Shown: piece after piece, positions 12,401 to 23,454 of the stretch | Numbering within the stretch: the stretch's first letter is position 1 | How the letters are laid out: every line of letters starts with the position of its first letter | NCBI GenBank assembly: GCA_016490735.1 | Contig: JAEMWC010001373.1 | Coordinates: forward strand, 106,001 to 170,000 | Length of the DNA stretch: 64,000 bases | Source: Pachyseris speciosa | Lineage: Eukaryota > Cnidaria > Anthozoa > Scleractinia > Pachyseridae | Reading direction: 5' to 3' | The notes under the pieces: generated by a model | What the model saw: only the letters and a program-made list of their open reading frames with translations | Databases searched by the model: none | What the model was told of the DNA's origin: nothing | Made by a program: the position numbers and the translations under genes

Positions 12401-13677
12401 CTGATTGGTTAACTCAGAGGTGATAAGAGCATACCTTAGCCAAGCATTTCCTGATGCTTTTGGACTTGTGCCAGACATCAAGACTGTGAAAGACATCCTT
12501 GAATTCATTTGCTATAGTAAAACACAAAAATACCATGCTTGACCAAGTTTGGTTTTATTACAGTGCGTGAACATTGACATTATTGGCATTTGGTCATGAT
12601 GCAATGCTGAGTACTACATACAGTACTCATGTCATATGAGTAAGAATTAAAAAAAATAAAATCTTGCAAAATACTCTTGCCACATCAAAGTTATAACGAA
12701 TCAAAAAATTAAATGTGAGAGTTTAGTATTTATTATGAGGGAACCAGTAGAAAATATAATGTAAACATCCACGGAAAATAAGTTTGGAATATTGCAATAA
12801 AAGAACTTACCAATCATCTTTTTAATTGAAGCTGATGCATCTGCTGCCAGTTCAACAACATGCAGGACATTCTTGAGTCTGGTTAAGGCATTTTGTAAGG
12901 CCACTTTTTCCATGTTGGTGGAAGCCAAGCCAACATGTCGCTTGTCCCTGACTTCAACCTCGAGGATATAACTTGAAGTTATTTCCATCAAGAAATAACA
13001 CAAATTTTTTGCACTGAAACCCGGAGAGTCGCACTGCCCATCTCCACCAACAACTACCTTTTGATGAACAAACTCCTTCAACAACTCCTCTCGCATCCAA
13101 GACCACCACTCCTCAACCACTGGGAACAAATAGAGACGCTGCATTCGATAAAATGTGGATTCCGACAGAAAGGCCAACCCCATGAAATCAGCCATTTTTT
13201 TAATTTTTCCAAAATTGTTCCCTGACAAAAGTACACATGCAGCCATTTGCAAATTATTTGCATACAAGTCATTCACTTCATGAGAAGAAATAAACCTGGA
13301 GGTATGACCAGCTGAACATAGGCTGTTAACCACAAGTGTGGTCCCCACAAAGTGATGTTTTACTTGTGGGATCAGACTACAACCAGGTGTCCGACAACAT
13401 CCCACAAAGAGATCAAGGAAAAGGTCTAAAGAACAGATAAATTTTTTTCTTTGACCATACAAAGCTCCTTCCTAAATTTGAAATGGTCTTCACCCCGGCT
13501 TAGCTTCTGATGAGGTCCAAACTCAGGTAGGTCAGGTACGTGTACATGTACATCTACACTAGGTGTGTGAATTTCCGAATTCTCTGGTTCATTTATAAAA
13601 CTTTCATCACCAGAGGAATCTTCTGCGATAACTTGTGCCAGTACACTGAAGGGTAAAATAGATAAAGAACAATCGCA

Positions 13678-13710
<33 letters not shown>

Positions 13711-13722
13711 TTAATATTAATG

Positions 13723-13754
<32 letters not shown>

Positions 13755-15458
13755 CTTTATTTACCCTCGGCACCAAGGCTAGTGGGGCCGAGCAAATACA
13801 GAAACAAATAATTCAAATAAACAAATAAACATGATTAGAATCCCAACTGGCCAGATGGCAAACCGGTTGGCTATTTACAAGGATGGCCGAGGAGTTGAAC
13901 CAGGCACTACCCAGAATGACACCATCTAGTGGCTAGAGCGGGATTTGAACCCGGAGTTACCGTATTGAAATACACCGCCCCAAACCACTCGGCCATCCTG
14001 CCTTATTACATTCTGTGTATACCACTTGCTGCCCGATTTGGGGAGCCCGCAAGGCGGCATAATATTTTGTGAGCATATCACGAGCGATCACAAATTTTAT
14101 GCCAGAACGCCATGCTCCCCAAATCGTGCGTTGTATAGTGTATACACACAACAATCACAGTCACATGCAAATTAGCTCCATTTTTGAATAGATATTACTG
14201 TATGCCCAGCATAATTGTCACTTTTTTGTGCTCCATGGTCCTTTTACAATAATTACTATAAACAGGTTACCTAAGTACACTTCAGGATATACCACTTTGT
14301 TATTCCTTTCTCACTATCTTGTTATCCATGTCCCTTTTTACCATAATTATTAGGCATGCTCCCATTTGCAAAAAACAACCCTATACACCTTTGACCAATC
14401 AATTACTTACTTCATTTCCTCAGATTCATGATCACTGTCACTAAAATTCTTCTCTATGTCCTCATTCAATTCTTGAATAGCAGACTTGTAGAGCTCCCCA
14501 TAACTGAAAGTAAAGGTATCACAAACACGACATAAAATATAACTGCTTCTTCTCAACAAGAATTATGCGGAGGCCAACATTTTGGTGCAACAATAAATAA
14601 AAAAATTCACTTTGGCACTGAATTACCCTAGTAAGTCCCTCTCATAGCTACATTCGTCAACTTCCTCCTCAGCAGAGCCTTCATCGTCAGTGAACAATGA
14701 AGAGTTCAAGCTGAAATTGCAAAACAAAAGAAATATCTAATAGCTGGTAAAACAAGTAAGCTACATGTATACCAACGTGCAAAATCCATCAAAAAAAGGA
14801 AAGGAAGATACAGAGAAAGTACGTGTAGATGCAAATACACGGAAGAAAATGTCACTTACTTTTCACATGTCGATTCACCAGGGCTTTGTACCGAATTTTC
14901 GCTTTGTTCCTTGCCAGTGATAGGTGATTCTACCGCTGAGAGCTCATCAGATGGCTTTACAGGAGTTGAAGTCTGTGGCCCTATAAAACGAAAAGTGTCG
15001 TCAAAATAGCTATTCTATGTTAAAAAAAAAAAAAAGAGTATAGATCCAACTCTCACCTTTACTTTTATCCGGCACGTGTCTTGTACTGAAACTCGACTGA
15101 GTTTCACTTGACCTAACTTGAAACGACCTGCAAGAGAACGCCACAAATCTCTTGTAACGACAGCTATAATATTGCATAATTAACCCAGTTTATAAATCAG
15201 CAAAACCGCATGAAACACAACTTACCTTTTGCGATATTCTAGTGATAACAAATGTGCAGCGAAATCACTGTCGCTGCACGCTTCGTAGCCAGCATCGAAT
15301 TTAGCTTGCAGCCAGGCTTGAAAAATCCTTTGCTCCAGATAAATACGTTTGTGTGTTTTATTCCAATCATTTAGGTATTCTTTGCGATATCCTAAAGCCT
15401 TTCTTTTTCTCCCAGAGTTCCTCCTTTGTCCACCATGCCCGCCTTCGGTGGACGCCAT
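9420..15458 (-). CDS. Kolobok transposase, 12 exons, one frameshift
   Basis: Exons by splice sites and phase: 15458-15226, 15127-15057, 14980-14860, 14710-14627, 14503-14411, 13645-13461, 13425-12811, 12512-12435, 12034-11903 (GC donor), 11378-11185, 10995-10927, 9816-9420. Phases are consistent except one extra T in exon 8 (AGTCTTTGATG, about 12480), which introduces a stop; without it the gene would encode about 756 residues. The large exon holds the DDE region: VVGGDGQCDSPGFSAK (first Asp) and VVELAADASASIKKMI (second Asp), with HSLDVWHKSKS in exon 8 and KARKYLAAIDWN in the last exon, all typical Kolobok blocks. The N terminus is basic and glycine-rich, followed by an acidic serine-rich linker. 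The frameshift makes this copy probably non-functional unless it is an assembly error. Confidence 0.82.
9876..10806. mobile_element. foldback/TIR element in last transposase intron
   Basis: The left end (GAATGCAAATATGGCGGACC, about 9882) and right end (reverse complement GAATGCAAATATGGCGAACC, about 10790) begin inverted arms that stay similar for some 250 bases. It sits in the last intron of the Kolobok transposase. Open frames over it in both orientations read related peptides from the two arms (MADHWVGAWDE and MANHSVGARDE), as expected for an inverted duplication rather than for genes. Target duplication not resolved. Confidence 0.75.
13680..14010 (-). repeat. tRNA-derived SINE with (AAT)n tail
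   Basis: On (-) the head reads GCAGGATGGCCGAGTGGTTT (A-box type, about 14003) and CGGGTTCAAATCCCGCTC (B box, about 13950), then a non-tRNA body and an (AAT)n tail (13680-13755). Leu/Ser-like D-arm but no long variable arm, so it is SINE-derived, not a tRNA gene. It lies in the intron between transposase exons 5 and 6. Confidence 0.75.
14010..14158. repeat. foldback element
   Basis: Arms starting TGTGTATACCACTTG and ending TATAGTGTATACACACA, each with a GCTCCCCAAATCG-type block, form an inverted repeat of about 145 bases adjoining the SINE. Confidence 0.65.
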
Positions 15459-15594
15459 TTTGAATTTGTCGATTCAACTTGAAAAAAGTTAACCTAACAC
15501 TTTTCAAGTTTTGATCAGACTTTAGCGCATGCGCAAGTCATGATTGTTTCCCTTTAAGGGTAACGAAACTATTTATACTAAGAAAGGATTTGGT

Positions 15595-15643
15595 GTCTTC
15601 ATTAAAAAATGAACTTTAAAAACATCGTGTGGTTTATCATAGC
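15595..15643 (-). repeat. outer inverted arm, right
   Basis: Reverse complement of 6988-7039, differing by few bases. See the left arm. Confidence 0.75.
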
Positions 15644-15671
15644 CATATCTTACCTCCTGCTGCTACGAAGC

Positions 15672-15683
15672 CTTAGTAATAAC

Positions 15684-15725
<42 letters not shown>
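15672..15725. repeat. (AAT)n microsatellite
   Basis: Trinucleotide run next to the right outer arm, mirroring the one at 6888-6990. Confidence 0.9.
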
Positions 15726-15726
<1 letters not shown>

Positions 15727-16130
15727 TGAATGATATATGAAATGAATCATATATGAACTGCGGAAATGAACGCAATTTATGCAATTGCGAAAAGAAGCCT
15801 GAAAAAATTCAGGACTTCAACGGGGTTTGAACCCGTGGCCTCGCGATTACCGGTGCGATGCTCAAACCAACTGAGCTATGAAGCCACTGAGGTTGGGAGC
15901 AGGTCAGTTGTGGGTTCATATGTTCCCGTGAAAGAAATGAGTGTGAATGATATATGAATTAATCAATTTATGAACTGCGGAAATGAAAGCAAATGAAGAA
16001 TGATCCTCGCAGTTGTGAACGCAATTTATGCAATTGCGAAAAGAAGCCGGAAAAAAATTCATTACTTCAACGGGCTTTGAACCCGTGACCTCGCGATTAC
16101 CGAGGCGATTTCTCTTCTCACGGTTTAGAG
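15727..16130 (-). repeat. two copies of the tRNA-derived SINE
   Basis: First copy about 15727-15990: on (-), ATAGCTCAGTTGGTTTGAGC (A box) and CACGGGTTCAAACCCCGTTG (B box), flanked by the family arms CGAAAAGAAGCCTGAAAAA and GATATATGAA. A second copy (about 15995-16110) breaks off after the B box. The anticodon loop region is malformed, so these are not tRNA genes. Confidence 0.7.
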
Positions 16131-16680
16131 CGTGGACGCGGGTGAACAAATTGAAAGGTGCTCAAAATTATTTTCTGTGCTAAAACAAACTTTGGAAATG
16201 TTGACTAAACTTTGTACAGAAAAACCAATTAGCTGTCCACCAGATGTTGTTAAATATATATTAACTATGCAACAATGGACTCCCGGCTGACACTATAGTT
16301 CGGCCTACTGGAACTCAGTGCATACCAGGCAAATGATACAACAAAATAGAAAGGTCATGCTTCCTATATCATTTTATTTTTAACTTTCTATGATCGATCA
16401 GTTACATTTGCCACATTATAATAGCCCCTAGTTAGTATCTTCATTATTCGCCTGGAATTCGTCCTTGTTCACTTTTTCGTTTCATCTTCATGGCATGCGA
16501 TCGTCGAAGAAACTCTGCTCCATTCCACCGCCGCATCCAAGGTCTCTAGCCGTTCGGCAAATACTCCTGATGCTCTCTCTCTCAATCTGTAGTCAGAGAA
16601 AAACGAGAAAAATATAATCTGGAAACCTTGTACTTTCTTATCATGAATGCACAACTTTACTGATGCCTTTGCAGAACATG
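16131..16680. other. no supported gene
   Basis: No domain, splice pattern or repeat recognised. An antisense frame of 85 codons (16469-16726) shows nothing identifiable. Confidence 0.35.
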
Positions 16681-16683
16681 GGG

Positions 16684-16870
16684 GAGCAGGGTTGGCGCAC
16701 TGGTGAGAGCGCTCGTCTTCCACCAATGTGTCCCGGGTTCTATTCTAGGACTCGATGTCATAAGTGGGCTGAGTTTGTTGGTTCTCTACTCTGCTCCGAG
16801 GGGTTTTTCTCCGGGTACTCCGGTTTTCCACAAAAACCAACATTTGATTTGATTTGATTTGATTTGATTC
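16684..16870 (+). repeat. tRNA-derived SINE, second family
   Basis: Starts with A-box-like TTGGCGCACTGGTGAGAGCG and B-box-like GTCCCGGGTTCTATTC, then CTCTGCTCCGAGGGGTTTTT and CTCCGGTTTTCC, and ends in tandem ATTTG/GATTT repeats. This layout (tRNA head, conserved body, short tandem tail) is the classic SINE form. Confidence 0.75.
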
Positions 16871-17284
16871 TTTATTTAGAGTTGAATTGATTTAGTCTCC
16901 CCGATTAGTACAGCATCTGTGCTCGGCTAGAAAGATTTGAGACTTTAATAAAGTGATTATGATGAGGCGCAGGAAAAAGCGAACAGTTCAAGTCCAACGT
17001 CGACGGGATCTGTCTATATAAGAACTGTGGATTGTGAAAAATCTCCTCAAATAGCACAATAATTACTTCCAGCTTTCTTATTAATTTATATCTGACAAAT
17101 GAATAAAAAAAATGAGGTCTTTATCGGCAAACAGTTGGTCTAAGAAAAAGTTTTTAGCCAACCCTGAAACAACTACGATTTTTTGAGAGCGAGCCGTGAA
17201 ACTGTGTTAAAATACCTCAATGACTGATCTTGGTGTTGATTGGTCATTGCAGTAGTTAGTTAGCCTGGGGGTGCTACAAGCCGA

Positions 17285-17425
17285 CCTATCAGGAATGAAG
17301 ACGCCCGAGTGTATCCAGGATGTTACTAATACCGGGAACGGGCAACGGGGAACGGGAGTCTGGGAACCAGTGAACAGCGGTAATCCACAAAAAAATTCAA
17401 ATTGGCGGACGAAAACTGGAAAACA
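17285..17425. repeat. interspersed repeat, copy 1
   Basis: The block with GTTACTAATACCGGGAACGG and GTCTGGGAACCAG recurs in reverse complement at 22035-22200. No coding content; looks like an old dispersed repeat with G/C-rich tandem motifs. Confidence 0.6.
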
Positions 17426-17773
17426 GAGAAAATATGAAGCCAACTTGCCGTTGGCAATGTGATTAGACGACTCGTATTCCTGGGTGAGAATTTGAAGTCA
17501 ATGATTCTGCAACGGTTGCCACCATTTGTTTAAGCGATTCGCTTTTTCCCTTCCTGAAATCGTCATTTTACGCCGGATTTCGTGTAGCCCAACATCGTTA
17601 TCAGCAGAAAAGCAGCGAGGAGGTAACAGATCGAGATAACACAAGTAACGTAGAAAAATTAGTAAACGGTATATTTATTCAAGTTACTGCATGCAATTAC
17701 CACTGAACAACGAGTGAATATATAAGCTTTTTTGTAGAAGTACAAATGTCTTAAATAAGCCAAAACAACCGGC

Positions 17774-18751
17774 GGGGCTAAAATACAGGTCACAGGTCAC
17801 AGGTCACAGGTCACAGGTCACAGGTTACAGGTTACAGGTTACAGGTCACAGGTCACAGGTCGCAGGTCACAGGTCAGAAAAATAAAGAAAATAAAAAATA
17901 AGTAAAAAATGGTTAAAAATGTCAAAGATGGTAAGGAAATAAGACTGTACAAAAATCACGAAAACTGACTGCAAATTACAAAACAAAAACAGCACACCCT
18001 ACCCCCGAAGCGAAGGGATGTAGTCATGTGATCAGTTCTTGAGCACATAGTAGCTAAGATGACTGACTACGAGGTAAGTCGCTTGTTGCCTTTTGTTTTT
18101 GTCCGGTCTAATTTTCTTTCATTTCTATATTGTGTTCCCAAAAGCTGGCGGTTAGTGAACAAGGACAAGTGTCTGAAAATTTGCTAATTTATTTATCGGC
18201 TTCAAAGTACAGGTGATGAGTATAGTTTTGGTGCATTAAAACCTGTGTGAAGGTCATGCAGTTTTTTTTGCAATATATTCAGCCGTCTGTTGGCTGCTAA
18301 TTAACATATAAGACGAAGGGGGGAAATTGAGAGTGGCAGAAAAGTTTGCAGGAAGAAATTGTAAATTGCTGCTCGCACCAATTTAATTTATCGCATTCGA
18401 ACTTGAATCTTTGGCCTTGATTTGTTTGCTCGGCTACGTAGTTAATTCGTTCATGGCAAAAGTTGATCCGTATGCGCAATGAATCAAAACAGAAGACCTA
18501 ATTAATTTCGTGAATGTTCCCGTTTTATCACGTTCTTTATTTTCGTCAGTTGCTGTCACTTAAGTGCCTAAGAAGGATGACAAGTTACTGGCAAAATTCA
18601 CTGGTTGGGAAGTGTAAGACAGGGCTCAAAGCCATTTTTTAATTATTTATTCTTTATTTTAATTTTTTCCGACCCTTGACCTGTAACCTGTAACCTGTAA
18701 TCTGTATCCTGTGACCTCTGACCTGTGACCTGTGACCTGTATTTTAGCCCC
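17774..18751. mobile_element. TIR element with minisatellite ends
   Basis: Left end GGGGCTAAAATACAGG followed by tandem 7-base ACAGGTC/ACAGGTT units (to about 17877); right end is the inverted form, tandem CCTGTRACCTGT units followed by ATTTTAGCCCC (18660-18751). The internal about 780 bases include a short start plus donor (ATGACTGACTACGAGGTAAG, 18058) but no recognisable protein. Non-autonomous DNA element; target duplication unclear. Confidence 0.7.
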
Positions 18752-19447
18752 ACCGCAAAACAACAGGAAATACTAGTTACAGTTAACGTTATATCAATAA
18801 ACTTTTAAACAACAGCAAAACCAAACACCGACAGAACTTGAAAATAATATTTTATTTTTAGTCACCTGTCTTGTTTGGAAGCCCCTCAGGGTTTGCTAAC
18901 CTAGGTTTAAAAAAATGTCTTTTAGGGAAAATAGCACTTCCCTTCTTGGGAAATATTTTCCTTTTAAATGACACAACTTACTATCATGAAAAACTCTACT
19001 GTATTTCAACCACAGTAACCCCAGACAATCTGCTTATGTAACCCTTTGTTTTTTATAGTAAATGTATGGTATTTAACATATTTTTCATGCTCTAGTAACG
19101 AATGGCTAAATATATGTATTGACCAAGCTAAACAAAAGTTAAATTGCCTTTAACACCAGTGGTGTACTGTCATCCTTTTGCCTCAGAAGTGATAATTTAA
19201 GTGATTTTGACAGGTTTTAATTTGTCTTCTCCATCGACTTTGCCTGACTGTTTCTTATTGTTGGAAGTAATAATAATTATTATGTCTGCTTAAGTTTTGC
19301 TTTCTTTGCTGACAATGTAATTGGCTAACAAAACTCCCAACACTCACAGCTGAACCCAATAATTACTCCAAGATTCTCTTGCATGCCGATGCCATTTTGT
19401 TTTCCTGTTGTGAATTCAGATCAGATCATGTTTTTGAAAAGGGTGAT
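18752..19447. other. no supported gene
   Basis: AT-rich DNA without recognisable coding or repeat structure. Confidence 0.4.
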
Positions 19448-19894
19448 TACCGTAAAAGCTCTATTAAGCCCCCCCCCCCCGCCCCCTCTCTTTTAAGCCC
19501 CCTCTGTAATAAGCCCACCGTTTGGGGGTCGGTTTTTGTAATAAGCCCCCCCCCCCTCTCTAATAATCCCCCCTTCCGAGACACGAGATTTTTGTAATTA
19601 TTCCCTCCTATTCCCTCTTACGAAATACACTTTATGCGGCCCAGTTGGTTTGTTTTTAAACAAATATACAATAAAACGCGCAATACCGTTTCCTGCTCCG
19701 TATTAAATAATTAAGTTTTACTGCAGTTATTTGAGATTTGTACAGAAGCTATTTAACACGAAAACGGCGTGTTCAAAGATTTGAAATAAGCCCCCCTCTC
19801 TATTAAGCCCCCCTCTTCAATAAGTCCCCCCCCCCATCCTTAATGAGGCCTTAAATTAAACAAGCCCCCCGGGGGTAATGGAGCTTTTACGGTA
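19448..19894. mobile_element. C-rich non-autonomous TIR element
   Basis: Starts TACCGTAAAAGCTC and ends GAGCTTTTACGGTA, an inverted pair, and is filled with AATAAGCCCCCC-type repeats on the (+) strand. No protein. Looks like a MITE-like family built from a short tandem motif. Confidence 0.75.
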
Positions 19895-20335
19895 CCTTGG
19901 TTTTTGTCGTACTCACTAAACTCAAAAAGAAACTACTCCAGTGTCTTGGCTAAAAAAGGAATGGTTAAGACGAAAACAAATGTTGTTTTTTACAAAAATC
20001 TGACTGTCATGTTTTGTACAGTCAACTTTCTTCTAAATGCCTTAAATAAACTAATGTATGTATGTATGTCATGAGCACTTAATGTTTTCCTTAGTACTGG
20101 TATAATTATTGAGACCTTAGAAAAGTTTTGGCAGATGTTTTGCTTGGTAAGTGGGACAGGGTATTGACCTGACGCCTTTGTAGCATTACAGGGCTTTCAT
20201 AGCTCCTAAGACGTAGGCAGTTTGGTATGGTATTGCTGAACACGTGGGCTGTAACCTGATAAAAGTGCACTTGCTGTGAAGGCTATTACAGGTGTTTCAT
20301 TGAGTGATGTTGGAAAACAGGCCCTTTGGTATTAA
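19895..20335. other. no supported gene
   Basis: Contains a (TATG)n run (about 20050-20070) after AATAAA, compatible with an old LINE tail; nothing else recognised. Confidence 0.4.
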
Positions 20336-21149
20336 CCCTTTTCCGACGGACGTTTTGTACGTCTTTTTTTCCAATTTTCGGAGGGTAGGAGGTAAAATCG
20401 ACCTGGCTACTCCATATAAGGGGTTACCACGGAGATTTCGCTGGGTCACAACACCGAAGGCTCTATCTTTGTTGTCACGCTTGCCACGCTGGCTGTCGTT
20501 TATTTCTAAACGAACACCGCAGCTACAATTCGTTGCTTATTTGATTTATAAGTGTGTTTTTGGAGCCATTTTCCACCTCAGAAGCCCCCTGCCTGGCATC
20601 ATAAAGCTGGGTTGATGAGTAAAGGCAATCCTTTGAAAGAAAACGGAGGTGAGAAGCAATTTCACACGAAGTAGGCCGCCGAAAGTATGCGAGCGAGTGA
20701 TGGCCATTCACGGAGTGAAGTTGTGTCTTTCGCCGTTTTGTGAGTGGATTCCAGGACCTGGCATGACAATTTTGGTGAGTTTTGACATGTAAATAATGCA
20801 ATCGGTGCAATGTTTTGCCAGCAGGACCGGGTGGCTAAACACGCTTCTAAAATATATGTGAAATGGAAATTGGCAGACTTCCATGCTGTTCTTAGCCAAG
20901 AAAATCCCAGAATTCCTTTGGGTCACAAACGTGAAAATTACAGACTATGAGAGCAACTGAAATCAAGCAGCGTTATCGGGGTCGGGATGAAGGGTTGAGC
21001 AGTCAAAGTTTGCTGCCAATGTAAACTTTTAACTTCAATAGGAATTTTTATCTAGAAAACTTCAAGACAAAATTGCGTGAATTTTGGTGTTGTCCGAGGG
21101 CGATTTTGGTTTTCAAAGAGAATAAACAGTCATATTAAGTGAAAATTGG

Positions 21150-21180
<31 letters not shown>

Positions 21181-21331
21181 CAGTTTACGGGATAATTAAG
21201 TCTAAACAAATGATCATTTGCAAAAAAATTTTATTTCAACCATAGCTCGGGATTTGAGAAAGTTGTAGATTTTCAAAGCATCGGTCTATTGTGGGGTCGT
21301 ATAGGACCGTGCCCCTCTCGGCGGAAAAGGG
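20336..21331. mobile_element. piggyBac-like non-autonomous element, about 1 kb
   Basis: TTAA at 20332-20335 and 21332-21335 flank ends CCCTTTTCCGACGG and CGGCGGAAAAGGG. TTAA plus CCCTTT is the piggyBac signature; a Kolobok MITE is the alternative because it shares TTAA. Internal frames (up to 103 codons) show no transposase domain. A poly-T run lies at about 21151-21180. Confidence 0.75.
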
Positions 21332-21339
21332 TTAAGAAC

Positions 21340-22030
21340 ACACCGTCAACCCAATCAAATCAAGACATGCTGACTGCTTCTTGGGTTTTTCAAAGTTGCA
21401 AAATTCAATAATTTTGTAACTTACAATATGTTAATTTTACCAGCATTGGGGGCAAATAAAAGGTACCAGAATTAAAATTAATGTAGTAAAAGATGGCGAA
21501 AATATATGTGTAACACTTAAATATGATCAAAGTGTTGATGAAACAGTGATGATACACTTGAGCCGGGCAACAACACTGCAACAACACTCCTGCGTTTCCC
21601 ATAAATAAGAAAACTTTCTGGGCTAACAACATAAAAGGGAACGGAAATTGAACAGGTAGAAAATCATGTCCAGATAAGGTTAACATAGCCCTGTATTGTT
21701 GAAATCAGCCAATGATTTCTTAAATATGGCCAAAATCTTTACGATGGCATTTGACTGTGACATACTTTGAGTCCCAGGTCTACTTCAATTATGCCACGTA
21801 CGAGCTTCGGATGGTTCTAGCAAACAGTAAGAAAAAATTACAAAGGTAGGAACGGTAATTAAATAACCCATGAAAAGATCTAACTGTAGTAATAATGTCG
21901 GCCTTTAATATGCTTTAATATGCGGAAACGGCGTTAAAAATCGGCAAAATGTTCACCTTTCCTTACAGTTTACAAAGTGTACAACGCTAGAGCCCAGGAA
22001 CTCCACAAGCTTTGCACATGCGCAGACATG
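21340..22030. other. no supported gene
   Basis: No domain or repeat recognised; a 93-codon antisense frame (21405-21686) is hydrophobic but unsupported. Confidence 0.35.
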
Positions 22031-22034
22031 GACT

Positions 22035-22200
22035 CAAAACGGGTTCCCAGACAATTTTCGTTTCCTTCTTCCGCGATTTTGAATTTTTTTGCGGATTACT
22101 GCTGTACGCTGGTTCCCAGACCCCCGTTCCCGGTTCCCCGTTCTCTATTTCTCGTTCCCGGTATTAGTAACATCCGTGTATCCAATCAGATTTTGAGTTC
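22035..22200. repeat. interspersed repeat, copy 2
   Basis: Reverse complement of the repeat at 17285-17425, sharing CTGGTTCCCAGAC and CCCGGTATTAGTAACATCC. Confidence 0.6.
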
Positions 22201-23450
22201 ACCCAATAGTCCGTCACTTGGTTATGCTAAATAAAGGTAAGGGTCTCTGCTTATTACCATAGGACCGAGAGAATAGAGCGTAGTGTCGTTTCGGATAAAA
22301 GGGAGCCATTTATTACAGCGAAGTCACCTTGGATCCCAGCTGATGCCCAGGCGAAAATAATCTCACCCGAAAAGAACGTCATCCATCGACGTCTACCTTA
22401 AGGAGGAGTTACACCTGAAAGCTACGTTTTTGTCACCTTTTACCTCTTTTCCTTATTGTCTTCTCGAGATTTCATGCAATCCAAAAAAGCCATCATAGTT
22501 TGGTAGTGCATACCTCATAAATACCTCGGAATTTTTGGGTGATTTTTAGAGTGTTTGCAAAGAAGGAGAAAAGGAGCGGGGGGAAGGGGGGAGGGGAGTG
22601 TTTTAAGGAAAGATGAGAAAAATGCAAATTGTAAAGTGATTAAAAATTAAATTTAGAGGTTAAAGATTAATGGACATACACCAAACAATACATCCTCAAC
22701 CTTGCACCCTTGTTGCAGTGGACTGTCCGATTGTTTGTGTATGCCTCATTTTCCCTTTTTAATTTCTTCATCGAATTCCCCATAATTATATACCCCACCT
22801 AAATGCTTTGTAGATATAGGCAGTTTTGAGCGCAAAAGGGAACTAATTTTAAGCCTTTCACAAGTCGACTGACGCGATCAACCGTCTTTGTACTTGCTTT
22901 ACTGGAGCATGCCAAAAATGGACTTAGAATGCACTTACAAAACATCTACAGGGGCGTAGCTACCTGTAGTACGTACGTACCTCAAAAACTCGAAATTTCA
23001 AAATTTCCCGCGGAAGCATACCCCCGGAACCCCGACAAGTTTCCGCCTTCAGCGGTCCTTTATCCGAGCCCCCTTCTTATAAATCCTAGATCCGCGCATC
23101 CGGCCCAGAAAGCTATAGCCAGTTATATTTTAAATAGCCTCACGATTTCGTATTATTTTTCATGGAGATGTACACATAGATTGTTTTTTTTTTCCTGCAG
23201 TTTTCTAAGAATCACTAGCCCAAATGAAACTTAACTAGGGTTCAATTACGGCTATGCAGTTGCTTTGAAAAGAAAAACAATGCCGGGCAAAAACAATGTG
23301 GCATACAGCGATAAAAAGTCACTTATTTGTGAATAAAACTCTGACATATCACTACCTTGTTAGTTCTATTAATGATAAGGGACCATAGCACTTCAATAAA
23401 CCCGAAAAAGAAACACAGCATTTCATGACTTAGGTAAGATTACATAGTTT
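22201..23450. other. no supported gene
   Basis: A purine-rich tract (GGGGGAAGGGGGGAGGGGAG, about 22579) and a repeat-like block with CATACCCCCGGAACCCC (about 23017) are visible. No gene. Confidence 0.4.
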
Positions 23451-23454
23451 TTTA

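Larger units (their letters stand above)
7143..15553. mobile_element. Kolobok-superfamily DNA transposon, 8.4 kb, complete
   Basis: Both ends are flanked by TTAA (7139-7142 and 15554-15557), the Kolobok target duplication. Ends begin AGGGAAAC and match as imperfect inverted repeats over about 29 bases, both finishing in GCGCATGCGC (about 23 identities). Inside, two convergent spliced genes face each other: a (+) cysteine-rich/P2X7-ballast-like gene from 7212 and a (-) transposase gene from 15458, each starting about 70-95 bases inside its end. A foldback element (9876-10806) and a SINE (13680-14010) have landed in transposase introns. piggyBac also uses TTAA, but the DGQCDSPG-type transposase identifies Kolobok. 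Confidence 0.88.

Noticed and set aside
13930..14005. Possible tRNA-Leu/Ser gene on (-)
   Set aside because: No long variable arm and no acceptor pairing; followed by a SINE body and (AAT)n tail.
7143..15553. piggyBac assignment from the TTAA duplication
   Set aside because: The transposase motifs (DGQCDSPG, HSLDVWH) and AGGGAAAC ends fit Kolobok rather than piggyBac.
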